This document shows positions 18,461 to 27,151 of a stretch of 64,000 nt of DNA, piece after piece. The stretch's first letter is position 1. Every line of letters begins with the position of its first letter. The notes below the pieces were generated by a model. The model was not told the DNA's origin. It did not search any database and saw only the letters and a program-made list of their open reading frames with translations. Where the stretch lies: assembly GCA_019636615.1 (NCBI GenBank), contig JAHBXF010000001.1, positions 1,302,001 to 1,366,000 of the forward strand, in the 5' to 3' direction. The translations under genes were made by a program, and so were the position numbers. This DNA comes from Phycisphaeraceae bacterium (GTDB taxonomy: Bacteria > Planctomycetota > Phycisphaerae > Phycisphaerales > UBA1924).

Positions 18461-20596
18461 ATGCACACCCTCCCTGTTGTACTTCGTGGCGCGTGCGTGC
18501 TGCTCGCCCTCTCCCTCGCCGCCGCCGCGGGGGCTCCCGCGGCCCCCGAGCACACCGCCGACACACGGCTGGATGCCGCGCCGCTGGTGTCGCGGCTGGT
18601 CTCCGGCATCGACCGCAAGCGTCTGCTCGATACGCACATCGCGCTGGCGCGTCAGCAGCACATCGCGGGAACGGAGGGCGATTGGAAAGTCATCCGTGAC
18701 ATCGAGTCGGCCTTTCGCGAGGCGGGGCTCGAGACAACGGTTCACGAGTTCTGGCCGCTGCTCGCCGAGCCGGTTGATGCCGCGCTCGAGGTGGTCTCGC
18801 CCGAGCGGCGCGTGCTGACGCTGCGCGAGCGGCCGGTGGCCGGCGACCCCGACAGCGCCAAGGCAGACTTCGCCTGGAACGCCTACAGCGGCAACGGCGA
18901 CGTGACGGCCGAGGTGGTCTACGCCAACTACGGCACGCGCGAAGACTTTGCGCGCCTCAAAGAGATGGGTGTTGACTGCTCGGGCAAGATCGTCATCGCA
19001 CGATACGGCCGCAACTACCGCGGCTTCAAGGCCAAGTTCGCGCAGGAAGCCGGCGCGGCCGGGCTCATCATTTTCACCGATCCGGCCGACAGCGGCTACA
19101 TGCGCGGGCTCACATACCCCGAGGGCGGCTACTCCAACGACTGCTGCACGCAGCGGGGCTCCATCGTCACGCTGGGATATCAGGGCGATCCGCTCACGCC
19201 GGGCATCGAGGCAACCAGGGACGCGCCGCGCCTTGATGAAGATCAGATCCCGCTGCCGCGCATCCCCGTGCAGCCAATCGGCTACGGCGCGGCCGGCGAG
19301 ATCATCGGCCTGATGCGGGGCGAGGGTGTGCCCGACGGCTGGCAGGGGGGGCTGCCGCACGCCTACCGGCTCACCGGCGGGCCGGACCTGCGCGTGCGCC
19401 TGATGGTGAAGCAGCGGCGGTCCATCATGCACACGGCCAACGTCATCGGCATGATCCCCGGCGTTCGCTACCCGGATGAACTCGTCATCGTGGGGTGTCA
19501 CCACGACGCCTGGGGCTTTGGCGCCAGCGACCCGACCTCCGGCGCCATCGCCATGCTGGAAGTCGCTCGCCTCGCGGGCGAGATGGCCCGCCAGGGGCAG
19601 CGGCCGGAACGCACGCTGGTCTTCGCGGCGTGGGGGGCCGAAGAGTTCGGCATCATCGGCTCCACCGAGTGGGTCGAGGGCAACCTTGAACGGCTTGTCG
19701 CCGGGGGCGTGGCGTATATCAACCTGGACATGGCCGCGATGGGCCCGCAGTTCGGCGCATCGGTCTCGCCCAGCCTGCGCGACGCGCTGGCCGAGGCGGC
19801 GCGCGCCGTGCCCCAGGCGCGCGACCGCTCGCGCACCGTCTTTGATGATTGGCTGGCGCGCAGCCCCGACCCGCTGGCCCCCGGCCGTCCCCTCATGGGC
19901 GACATCGGCGGCGGGTCTGACCATGTCGGCTTCTTGTGCCACGCGGGCATCGCGTCGGCGGGCCTGGGCGGCGGCGGGTCGCGCGGCAACTCGTACCACT
20001 CGGCCTATGACACGCTGCCGTGGTATTGGAAAACAGTGGGGGACGACTACGAACCGGCCGCGATGATCGCCGGCGTTGCCGGCGCGCTCTCGCTGCGGCT
20101 GGCGTACGAAGGGGTGCTGGCGCTGAACCCGCCAGAATACGGGCGTGACGCTGAGCGCGTGCTGAGCGCGCTGGCCGAGGCGGCGGTCAACGCCGCGGGC
20201 GAGCAGCACGGCGCGCGGGTTCGCGCGGCGATCGATCGCGCGATCGGCTCGGCCCGCCGCTGCCACGACGCGGGCGGGCGGGCCTTGGCGCGGGCACGCG
20301 ACGCGGCGCGTCGCGACGAGGGCTTCGCGCACGTGCTGAACCGCGGGGTGCTTCGCTGCGAGCGGGTGTGGCTGAGCGATGAAGGATTGGCCGACCGCCC
20401 CTGGTTCCGCAACATGTACGCCGCGACAGACGAGCACTCGGGCTACGGAGCGTGGACGCTGCCGGAGATCCGCAAGGCGATGGACAGCGGAGACGGCGGG
20501 GGCATCGAGCGTGCGGTGCTGCGTCTGGCGGAGCGTCTCGACCGCATCACGGCCGAGAGCATCGCGCTGGAGGAGGCATCGGCGGAGGTTCGCTGA
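18461..20596 (+). CDS. Exported M28 metallopeptidase, glutamate-carboxypeptidase II/transferrin-receptor type
   Basis: The protein is about 711 residues from ATG 18461, with a Sec signal ending near AAAGAPAAP. A protease-associated (PA) domain is inserted near 160-290, then the M28 catalytic domain, then a helical C-terminal dimerisation domain. The di-zinc site is complete: H347 and D357 (HHDAW..SD), E394/E395 (AEEFG), D423 (NLDMA) and H513 (SYHSAYDT). Spacings of the first five match human PSMA (H377, D387, E424, E425, D453), so activity on C-terminal acidic or peptide substrates is likely. It acts outside the cytosol. It follows cstA by 28 bases. Confidence 0.92.
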   Translation: MHTLPVVLRGACVLLALSLAAAAGAPAAPEHTADTRLDAAPLVSRLVSGIDRKRLLDTHIALARQQHIAGTEGDWKVIRDIESAFREAGLETTVHEFWPLLAEPVDAALEVVSPERRVLTLRERPVAGDPDSAKADFAWNAYSGNGDVTAEVVYANYGTREDFARLKEMGVDCSGKIVIARYGRNYRGFKAKFAQEAGAAGLIIFTDPADSGYMRGLTYPEGGYSNDCCTQRGSIVTLGYQGDPLTPGIEATRDAPRLDEDQIPLPRIPVQPIGYGAAGEIIGLMRGEGVPDGWQGGLPHAYRLTGGPDLRVRLMVKQRRSIMHTANVIGMIPGVRYPDELVIVGCHHDAWGFGASDPTSGAIAMLEVARLAGEMARQGQRPERTLVFAAWGAEEFGIIGSTEWVEGNLERLVAGGVAYINLDMAAMGPQFGASVSPSLRDALAEAARAVPQARDRSRTVFDDWLARSPDPLAPGRPLMGDIGGGSDHVGFLCHAGIASAGLGGGGSRGNSYHSAYDTLPWYWKTVGDDYEPAAMIAGVAGALSLRLAYEGVLALNPPEYGRDAERVLSALAEAAVNAAGEQHGARVRAAIDRAIGSARRCHDAGGRALARARDAARRDEGFAHVLNRGVLRCERVWLSDEGLADRPWFRNMYAATDEHSGYGAWTLPEIRKAMDSGDGGGIERAVLRLAERLDRITAESIALEEASAEVR

Positions 20597-20605
20597 TGGC
20601 GGGCG

Positions 20606-20642
20606 AAAAAAAAGACAGCCCGGCGCAATGAAGCGGCGGGCT
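20606..20642 (-). terminator. Intrinsic terminator after the HU-like gene
   Basis: On the minus strand a 10-bp stem with one mismatch (20617-20626 with 20633-20642, loop of 6) is followed 3 bases later by eight T (20606-20613). It lies 65 bases past the stop of the HU-like gene and just after the stop of the convergent M28 gene, which it may also insulate. Confidence 0.7.
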
Positions 20643-20706
20643 GCCGGGAGAGAGAGAGATCAGAACGCGCCGGGGACGGGCCGGGGCCCGCCGCGACGCG
20701 GATGAC

Positions 20707-21102
20707 TCACACCATTTCCTTGAGGCCCTTGAGGGGGCGAACCTTGACGACGGTGCGGGAGGGCTTGGCCTTGACGGTCATCATCTCGCCCGGCTTGAAG
20801 GGGTTGGGCTTCTGGGCGGCGCGGGTGGCGGGCTTGTGGATGGCGCTGATCTTCATCATGCCGGGGACCACGAAGACCTTGGGCTTGTCCGGGGAGGGCT
20901 TGGCCAGGTCGGTGGCGATCACCTTGCCAAGGGTCTCGAAGACCGAAGAGACCTGCTTCTTGGTGATGGTGCCCACGTGCTCGGCGATGAGGGCGAAGAG
21001 TTCGCTCTTCTTGCGCGGCTTGGCCGACGCGGTGAGTTTCGGTGCTTTGGGGGTGGATTTCGAGTTCGAGGCTTTGCCAGCCTTGGCGGTCTTCTTGGCC
21101 AT
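20707..21102 (-). CDS. HU/IHF-family DNA-binding protein with lysine-rich N-terminal tail
   Basis: The protein is about 131 residues from ATG 21102 (MAKKTAKAG), with GGAG 6 bases upstream; ATG 21114 also has GGGAG 6 bases upstream and would add four residues. A Lys/Ala/Ser-rich tail of about 35 residues precedes the HU fold: RKKSELFALIAEHVGTITKKQV, the dimerisation helices, then MMKISAIHKPATRAAQKPNPF and the DNA-binding arm region with GEMMTVKAKPSR. HU proteins bend and compact DNA. The basic tail resembles histone-like tails. The gene has its own promoter, leader hairpin and terminator. Confidence 0.88.
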   Translation of the reverse strand: MAKKTAKAGKASNSKSTPKAPKLTASAKPRKKSELFALIAEHVGTITKKQVSSVFETLGKVIATDLAKPSPDKPKVFVVPGMMKISAIHKPATRAAQKPNPFKPGEMMTVKAKPSRTVVKVRPLKGLKEMV

Positions 21103-21129
21103 GTTCAGCTCCATCGATGGCTCCCGGAG

Positions 21130-21147
21130 AGAAAACACGCGTTTTCT
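21130..21147 (-). promoter_or_regulatory. Inverted repeat in the leader of the HU-like gene
   Basis: AGAAAAC and GTTTTCT form perfect 7-bp arms around a 4-base loop. The repeat lies between the candidate -10 box and the ribosome sites of the HU-like gene, so it would be in the 5' leader. It could be an operator or an RNA hairpin controlling translation start. Confidence 0.4.
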
Positions 21148-21162
21148 ACTTCGGAAACCATT

Positions 21163-21191
21163 GTTTTACCATCGTCGCGGCGTTTTCGCAA
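21163..21191 (-). promoter_or_regulatory. Promoter of the HU-like gene
   Basis: On the minus strand TTGCGA (21186-21191) and TAAAAC (21163-21168) are separated by exactly 17 bases; each matches the sigma70 consensus at 4 of 6 positions. The stretch is among the most A/T-rich in the window. Confidence 0.5.
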
Positions 21192-21270
21192 GTCTTTCGC
21201 GTCAAAATCCGCCGAAATCTGCACGATTTTTCGGCTGCGCGCCTCTCGCCGCCGCACAAATCAGTGTTTT

Positions 21271-21990
21271 TCATCCGTGCGGCGCGCTCAGGGGGTCGAG
21301 GCGCAGCGCCACCAGCGCGTGGTCTGAAAGGGGTGCGCCGTCGTGCGTGCCGCCGTGCCACGCCCCGCGCACCCGCGAGAGCAGGGGCGGCGAGACGTGC
21401 GCCGCGTCGATGCGTGCGCCCTGGCCGTGCGTGCCGCGCCAGGTTGCTTCGTGGGCGCCTTCACCCTGCGCGTGCCGCCACGCGTCGGTGTAGCCCAGCG
21501 AGGCCAGCACCCCCAGTCGCTGGGCGCAGGCGAAGCGCACCCCGCCGCTGTCTTGCCCCGGTCGGGCTGTGTTGAAGTCGCCGATGATGACGTGCGGCAC
21601 CGCCCGGCGAAGGCGCGCAAGTTCAATCAACGCCAGCCACTGCGCCGCCTTCTGCGTGCGGTGGGCATCGTCTGAAAGGTGCACCCCGGTGACCCACAGG
21701 CCCTGGCCCGGCAGGTGCGCGTCGATCAGCCGACCCGCGTGCAACGTGGGGTGCGGCTCGAGCGCCCATCGCGAGGCCAGCAGCAGCCCGTTGGCCCGCC
21801 CCGGGGCGTGCTGCGACACTTGGTGCTCCAGCCCAAGGTCGGCCAGCACCGCGCGCAACTGCCCGCCACGCGCCGCCCGGAACTCGCCCAGGATCACCAC
21901 GTCCGCCCCCAGCGAGGCCAGGTGCAGCGCGATCTCAGGCAGACGCGCCGGGCCGCCGCCGTGCAGGATGTTCCAGTAGACCAACAGCAT
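21271..21990 (-). CDS. Endonuclease/exonuclease/phosphatase (EEP) family protein
   Basis: The protein is 239 residues from ATG 21990. It shows the EEP catalytic motifs in order: VYWNILHGGG (metal-binding Asn), GEFRAARG (Glu), GVHLSDDAH, IIGDFNTARPG (GDFN), RIDAAHVSP and the C-terminal LSDHALV (SDH). The family cleaves phosphodiester or phosphomonoester bonds in DNA, RNA or lipids; the substrate cannot be read from sequence. There is no signal peptide, so it is probably cytosolic. It lies upstream of the HU-like gene on the same strand, but that gene has its own promoter. Confidence 0.85.
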   Translation of the reverse strand: MLLVYWNILHGGGPARLPEIALHLASLGADVVILGEFRAARGGQLRAVLADLGLEHQVSQHAPGRANGLLLASRWALEPHPTLHAGRLIDAHLPGQGLWVTGVHLSDDAHRTQKAAQWLALIELARLRRAVPHVIIGDFNTARPGQDSGGVRFACAQRLGVLASLGYTDAWRHAQGEGAHEATWRGTHGQGARIDAAHVSPPLLSRVRGAWHGGTHDGAPLSDHALVALRLDPLSAPHG

Positions 21991-22158
21991 CGTGCGTGAC
22001 CCGTGCCCGTCGTGCCGCGGCGGCGAAACCGGGTGCCCAGGGGTGGCGGCGACTATTTTGGCGAGCGTGCGGCGGGGGAGAGTGGGTGTGAGTGCGGGAG
22101 AGTGGGGGTGGGGTGCAGGTCTTTGCGGCGATCAACCTTGCTCAACGCCCCTCAACGC

Positions 22159-23523
22159 TCAACCCACGTCGCGCTTCTGGAAGAGCAGCACCGAGAGGGA
22201 GAGGAACGCGCCGATCTGCACCAGGGCATACAGCACGGCCACGCCGAAGTAGCGGGGCGAGACCGGCCGGTTCTGCGAGATCGCGTCGAGCAGCCAGTAG
22301 AAGTGCATGTTGGGCAGTGCCCCCCACACGGCCATCGCGGCGTAGTTCACACGGGTCGGCTCGGTGAAGACGTAGTCGTCTTTTTCCGGCAGGCGGACGA
22401 GTTTCATCGGCGTGTGCCCGATGTTGCGAACGGTGACGATGCGGTAGGGGGGGTCGCCGGCCGTGACGATCACCGCCGGGCCAACCTCGCGGCGGCTCAT
22501 CGCGCCCGCGCTGGTGGTGTCGCCGGCGAAAGGCACATACGCGGCCCGGTTCATCAGCGGGAAGCCGCTGGGGCTGGGCCCGAAATAGAAGGGCGTGCCC
22601 GGGGGCAGGGGTTTGCGCGGCACCTGCTCGAACTCGATCACAACCGGTTCATCCGCCGCCAGCATGCCGGGCTTGGCCGGGTCAACCGGGGTGATGCTGT
22701 AGATGATGCCGACGATCTGGTTGCTGAAGACCCACCGCCCCACAAAGTGGTTGGAGAGGAGCGAGGCCACAAAGACCCCAAAGCAGACAACGATGGTCAT
22801 GACCTGCCCCAGCCTGGTCGAAGCGCAGGTCGCCACGGCGGTGAGCACCATCACGGCCAGCGTGAGACAGATGCAGGCCATGGTGATCTGGGGCTTGAAG
22901 TCTGTCCCAAGGGGCTGCAGATGCCACTTTTTATTGATCAGCAGCACCGCCAGGTAGCCCACGAGGGTCAGCGGCAGCAAAAGAACCACGGAAGTTTGAG
23001 GAAAACTCCACCCGTAAAAAAAATTCGACCAGGCCCCCAGCAGCAGGGCCAGGGCCGTCGCCCCCAGGGCGAAGAGCAGCACGGGTTGATCGAGGTCGTC
23101 AGAGGCCGTGCTCATCACGCCGTGGCGGATGCAAAAGAGCAGGAAGACGAGCATGATCACCATGGCGGTGAGAATGGCGCCGGCCACGCCCAGGAACTTG
23201 CCCAGCACCACCACGGGCCGACCGACGGGCTTGCTGACGATCGTGAGAACCGTCTTGTTCTCGATCTCGCGGCTCATGACCGCGGTGGCCAAAAACCCCG
23301 CCAGCAGCACGCCAAACACGAAAACACTGGCCAGGCCGATGTCGAGCAGGAGTTTGTTGTCGCCCACTACCTCGCTTGTTTCTTCCATGCCCATGGCAAA
23401 GCCGGTGCTCCAGGTGTTGAACACCTGCACCACCCCCGCCACGAGAATCATGATGAGCAGCACCGGCTGGCGGAGCGCTTCGATGAACGTTGTTCGGGCA
23501 ATAGTCAGTGTCTGAAGGATCAT
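22159..23523 (-). CDS. ABC-2 type transporter permease
   Basis: The protein is 454 residues from ATG 23523. It opens with LTIARTTFIEALRQP, the amphipathic helix typical of ABC-2 permeases, and has about six hydrophobic segments. VMSREIENKTVLTIVSKPVGR matches the coupling-helix region of this group. A soluble domain of about 130 residues lies between the fifth and last segments. No ATPase is on this strand; the ABC ATPase at 28658 in the divergent operon is the natural partner, and a second permease there has the same EQRDKVIWQTMTKPV-type region. Export of an unknown substrate is inferred. Confidence 0.8.
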   Translation of the reverse strand: MILQTLTIARTTFIEALRQPVLLIMILVAGVVQVFNTWSTGFAMGMEETSEVVGDNKLLLDIGLASVFVFGVLLAGFLATAVMSREIENKTVLTIVSKPVGRPVVVLGKFLGVAGAILTAMVIMLVFLLFCIRHGVMSTASDDLDQPVLLFALGATALALLLGAWSNFFYGWSFPQTSVVLLLPLTLVGYLAVLLINKKWHLQPLGTDFKPQITMACICLTLAVMVLTAVATCASTRLGQVMTIVVCFGVFVASLLSNHFVGRWVFSNQIVGIIYSITPVDPAKPGMLAADEPVVIEFEQVPRKPLPPGTPFYFGPSPSGFPLMNRAAYVPFAGDTTSAGAMSRREVGPAVIVTAGDPPYRIVTVRNIGHTPMKLVRLPEKDDYVFTEPTRVNYAAMAVWGALPNMHFYWLLDAISQNRPVSPRYFGVAVLYALVQIGAFLSLSVLLFQKRDVG

Positions 23524-23899
23524 GGCAGTTGGGGGCAGGGGGCGCCGAAACCCGGCGGGAGTCCGCGGGGAGAGGGTACGAACTTAGCCGCGCCGGGTTC
23601 GTACGTCCATGCGCCCGGGGCTGGGGGGTGGACTCTTTCACCCCCCCCTGCCACAATACGGCCCGTTGGTTGTTGCCGGTTCGTGAGGCCGCGCTTGCAA
23701 AGGCCCCCGCACCCGGCATTCTGCCCACCGCCGTTCTGGCGGCGGGGCAAGCAGGGTTCGGTCGGCCGCGTCACCCGAGGGCCGGCGTACCTTCGTCGCA
23801 CCCCGCGGCGGCCCTTCTGTTGTTGGTGTATGACATGTTCCTGCCCTTGAAGTCCATCCGCGGCCGAGCCCGCCAGACCATCATCAGCACCACCCACCC
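23524..23899. other. Divergent control region between the ABC permease and the SPFH operon
   Basis: These 376 bases hold no convincing gene. They contain a perfect 8-bp inverted repeat (see 23576-23604) and a strong hairpin at 23722-23749 with a G/C stem broken by one bulge. The hairpin has no U tract and sits about 150 bases upstream of the SPFH start, so it may be a leader structure. I found no promoter with good boxes on either strand. Confidence 0.45.
23576..23604. promoter_or_regulatory. Operator-like inverted repeat GTACGAAC-N13-GTTCGTAC
   Basis: Perfect 8-base arms at 23576-23583 and 23597-23604 have centres 21 bases apart, about two turns of the helix, as for a dimeric regulator. The site lies about 53-81 bases upstream of the ABC permease start and about 300 bases upstream of the SPFH operon. 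Confidence 0.45.
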
Positions 23900-26002
23900 A
23901 TGAAAAACGACTACCTCACCTATAAGCGAGCGGCCGGCGTCAGTGTCTGGGGTTTGGCGCTCCAGGCGGTGCTCGCGGCCACCCTCCTTATTTACGGCAT
24001 CCTCGGGCGCGACAACGCCGCCCTGACGGGCAGCGTCTTTGCCGGCATGGGCATCCTGGCCTGGCTGTCGCTGGTGATCGTGTACGACCAGCACCGGCGC
24101 GAGCGTGTCGAGGCCATGGAGGCCGACGCCCTGGCGGCCACACCGATGGCGGGCACCTCGGTCTTCAGCGCCGGGGCAGACGACTTCCGCCCCGCGGCCC
24201 GCCGCCTGGCCATGCTGCACAAGTTCTTTGTGCCGGCCGTGTCCATCATCATCCTGCTCACGCTCATTCTCTCGGGCATCGCCTGGTTCATGAGTTCGCT
24301 CGACAAGACCCCGCCCCTTGACTTTGTCCCCCCCCGTCACATGGGCTGGGGTCTGGGCCTGGGCCTCTCCATCGCGGTCATCGGGTTTGTCTTCGCGCGG
24401 TACGCCGCGGGCATGGCCAAGCACCCGGCCTGGGCCAACCTTCGGGGGGGCGCCGCCTTCGCCGTGGGCACGGCGATCATCGGCCTGATCATCGCCGTCG
24501 CCAGTTTTGTTGATCTTGTCGGCCCCGACATCGTGAACCGCTACGCCCCCGTCGTGGTGGCCGGTTTCATGGCGCTCATCGGCGTTGAGATCACGCTGCA
24601 CTTCCTGCTGTCCCTCTACCGCCCGCGCAAGAGCGGGGAGATCCCCCGGCCGGCCTTCGATTCGCGTCTGCTGGGCCTGCTGGCCGCGCCCGACCGCATC
24701 GCCCAGTCCATCAGCGAGGCGATCAACTATCAACTGGGGTTCGATGTCACCTCGGGCTGGTTCTACCAGTTGCTCAGCCGGGCCATGGTGCCGCTGGTCA
24801 TCATGGGCGTGAGCATCCTGTGGCTTCTGTCCGCGGTGGTGATTGTGCAGCCGCACCAGCGGGCCCTGATCCTTCGTTTCGGCAGCGTGGTGCGCGAAGA
24901 CGTGACGCCCGGCATGCACTTCAAACTGCCGTGGCCCATCGACACGGTCTACATCCCCGAGTACATCCAGCGCGATCAGCGGGGCCGTCTCCGCATCGCC
25001 GACTACACCGTCACGGGTCTGCGCACCATCGAACTGGGCACCCCGCCCACCGCCGTCACCGGCCCCATCCTGTGGACCAACGACCACGGCGGCGAAGAGA
25101 TGTATCAACTCGTCCGCACCACCCTGGCCCAGGGCCCCGCCGGGGTCGACGGCGCGGGCGAACAACTCGACCTCTCCCTGGTCTCTGTCGAACTGCCCAT
25201 GAAGTACGTCGTGAGCGACGTGCGAGCCTTCGACGAACTGGGCGCGCCGCACCAGCGCGACGACATTCTCAAGGCCCTGGCCCAGCGGGTGATTCTGCGG
25301 TTCTTCCGCGGCGTCACCCTGGATGACGTGCTGGGCGGCCGGCGCCTCGAACTCTCCGGCCAACTTCAGCGCCTCGTGCAGGAGGCCTTCGACGCGGCCA
25401 ACCCCGGGCCCGACGGCCGCCCCCGCGGGGCGGGCGTGCAGGTCGTGTCGCTGGCCATCACCGGCGTTCACCCCCCCAAAGAAACGGCCATCGCCTTTGA
25501 AACGCCCGTGCAGGCCGACCAGAAGCGCGAGGCGAACATCGAAGCCGCGAAGGCCCAGGCCATCCGCGCCCTCACCGAGGTCGTGGGCGATACCACGCTG
25601 GGCCGCCAGATCGTGGAAGAACTCAACACCCTCGACGCGATGCGGGCGAACGCCGACGCGACACAGGCCGTCCGCGAGCAGGAACTCAAGATCGAAGGGC
25701 TGCTCGAACGCGCCGGGGGCTCTGCCGCGGCCATGCTCGCCAAGGCACGCGCCGACCGCTGGACACGCCACATGCGGGCGCGCGGCGACGCGGCGCGCCA
25801 CCAGGGCCGCGTCGCGCTCTTCGAGGCCGCGCCCGATGTCTTCCGCGCCAACCAGTACTTCACCACGCTCCGCGACGTGATGCGCACCGCCCGTGTGTAC
25901 ATCACGCCCGAGCAGAACTTCCTGCTCGACTTCGAGAACAAGGACAAAGACTTCGGGCAAGACGTCTTCAAGAACTTCACCACCGGCGACCCGATCGAAT
26001 AA
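23900..26002 (+). CDS. HflK-like SPFH protein with seven membrane segments
   Basis: The protein is 700 residues from ATG 23900; no clear ribosome site is visible. Six hydrophobic segments fill the first 240 residues, then SEAINYQLGFDVTSGWFYQLL, a motif seen before the SPFH domain in planctomycete HflK-like proteins. A seventh segment (about 300-320) leads into the band-7/SPFH domain (VVIVQPHQRALILRFG). A long helical, charged stretch from about 520 to 640 is likely coiled coil. HflK/HflC form a cage around the FtsH protease in other bacteria, but no ftsH is in the window. It is the first of three SPFH genes in one operon with an ABC transporter. Confidence 0.8.
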   Translation: MKNDYLTYKRAAGVSVWGLALQAVLAATLLIYGILGRDNAALTGSVFAGMGILAWLSLVIVYDQHRRERVEAMEADALAATPMAGTSVFSAGADDFRPAARRLAMLHKFFVPAVSIIILLTLILSGIAWFMSSLDKTPPLDFVPPRHMGWGLGLGLSIAVIGFVFARYAAGMAKHPAWANLRGGAAFAVGTAIIGLIIAVASFVDLVGPDIVNRYAPVVVAGFMALIGVEITLHFLLSLYRPRKSGEIPRPAFDSRLLGLLAAPDRIAQSISEAINYQLGFDVTSGWFYQLLSRAMVPLVIMGVSILWLLSAVVIVQPHQRALILRFGSVVREDVTPGMHFKLPWPIDTVYIPEYIQRDQRGRLRIADYTVTGLRTIELGTPPTAVTGPILWTNDHGGEEMYQLVRTTLAQGPAGVDGAGEQLDLSLVSVELPMKYVVSDVRAFDELGAPHQRDDILKALAQRVILRFFRGVTLDDVLGGRRLELSGQLQRLVQEAFDAANPGPDGRPRGAGVQVVSLAITGVHPPKETAIAFETPVQADQKREANIEAAKAQAIRALTEVVGDTTLGRQIVEELNTLDAMRANADATQAVREQELKIEGLLERAGGSAAAMLAKARADRWTRHMRARGDAARHQGRVALFEAAPDVFRANQYFTTLRDVMRTARVYITPEQNFLLDFENKDKDFGQDVFKNFTTGDPIE

Positions 26003-26116
26003 CCCCCCCGGCCCCGCTTGGCTTCGCCGAAAACAGACCACCCCCCGCCCCAAACCTCCCCCAGCCACCCCCGCAGGGCCGACCACAGCGCCCTTCACTT
26101 CTTCGGAGCATCCCCC

Positions 26117-27151
26117 GTGCGAAAGACACTGACCTACCTGGTGACCGGCGTGCTGCTGCTGGCGCTGCTGGCCTATGCCTGCACTTTCACCGTTCGCTTC
26201 ACCGAGGCGGCCGTGGTGACCACGCTCGGCCGCGCCACCGCGGACGACGTGGTGACCACCCCGGGCCTGCGGTTCAAACTGCCCTACTTCCAGTCTGTGA
26301 CCAAGTACAGCACGCAGGTGCGCGTGCTGGCGACGCAACTCGAAACACTCCAGACCGCCGACAACCGGCAGGTCGTCGTCGAGAGTTTCTGCTTGTGGCG
26401 CGTCTCCGACCCGCTCAAGTTCTTCCAGCGGTTCGGCAACGCCGGCTACACCTCCGAAGAGCACTACCGCGAGGCCGAGAAGGCCCTTCGCGCCAACATG
26501 CGTTCCGCCGGCGGGCAGATCAGCCGCTACCGCATGGACGAACTCTTCTCGGCCACCCAGACCGACCAGGGCGGCGCGCTCGCCCGCCTCGAATCGCAGA
26601 TGCGCGAGGCTTTCGCCTCTTCCGCCGACCAGTCCGGCCTGAAACTCTCCGACTACGGCATCGCCGCCGTGGATGTCGGCCTCATGCGCATCGTGCTGCC
26701 CGAAGAGACAACCAAGTCTGTCTTTGAACGCATGAAGACCTCGCGCGAGCGTCTCGCCCAGGAGACCGACAGCCGCGGCAACGCCCAGGCCCAGGCCATC
26801 AAGGCCCGCGCCGAGAGCGACGCCAAGAAGATCACCGACTTCGCCAACCGCCTGGCCCAGGAAATCCGCAACCGGGGCGAGATCGAGGCCGCGCCCTACC
26901 TGCGCAAGATGCAGTCCAACGCCGAACTCGCGGTCTTCCTTGAGAACATGGACTTCATCCGCGAGAGTTACGGCAAGCGCACCACGCTGGTGCTCTCCGG
27001 CTCGATGCCCGGCATCAACATGATCTTCCCCGACTCGCTCGACCGCCTTCGGGCCGGGCAGGTTCCCGCGCCCGTCTCGACCAACTGGCTCACCGACACC
27101 ATGTCCCCCCGGCCCGCCCCGGCCGCGCAGCCCGCGGAGGAGCGTCCATGA
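26117..27151 (+). CDS. HflC-like SPFH protein
   Basis: The protein is about 344 residues from GTG 26117, with GGAG 8 bases upstream; the open frame begins earlier at 26018 but that part is proline-rich and unlike the family. One N-terminal membrane segment (YLVTGVLLLALLAYA) leads into an SPFH domain (VRFTEAAVVTTLGR, GLRFKLPYFQSV) and a helical coiled-coil region (ARAESDAKKITDFANRLAQEI). The closing part, FLENMDFIRESYG...TLVLS, is typical of HflC. Its stop overlaps the next start as ATGA (27148-27151). It probably forms a hetero-oligomer with the SPFH proteins on either side. Confidence 0.85.
   Translation: MRKTLTYLVTGVLLLALLAYACTFTVRFTEAAVVTTLGRATADDVVTTPGLRFKLPYFQSVTKYSTQVRVLATQLETLQTADNRQVVVESFCLWRVSDPLKFFQRFGNAGYTSEEHYREAEKALRANMRSAGGQISRYRMDELFSATQTDQGGALARLESQMREAFASSADQSGLKLSDYGIAAVDVGLMRIVLPEETTKSVFERMKTSRERLAQETDSRGNAQAQAIKARAESDAKKITDFANRLAQEIRNRGEIEAAPYLRKMQSNAELAVFLENMDFIRESYGKRTTLVLSGSMPGINMIFPDSLDRLRAGQVPAPVSTNWLTDTMSPRPAPAAQPAEERP

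Noticed and set aside
16363..18639. A 758-codon open frame on the minus strand opposite cstA
   Set aside because: The translation is His/Gln/Arg/Gly-rich without a plausible fold, while cstA is clear on the other strand.
22003..23850. A 615-codon plus-strand frame opposite the ABC permease
   Set aside because: Low-complexity His/Gly/Arg sequence and no signal or motif; the permease on the minus strand is convincing.
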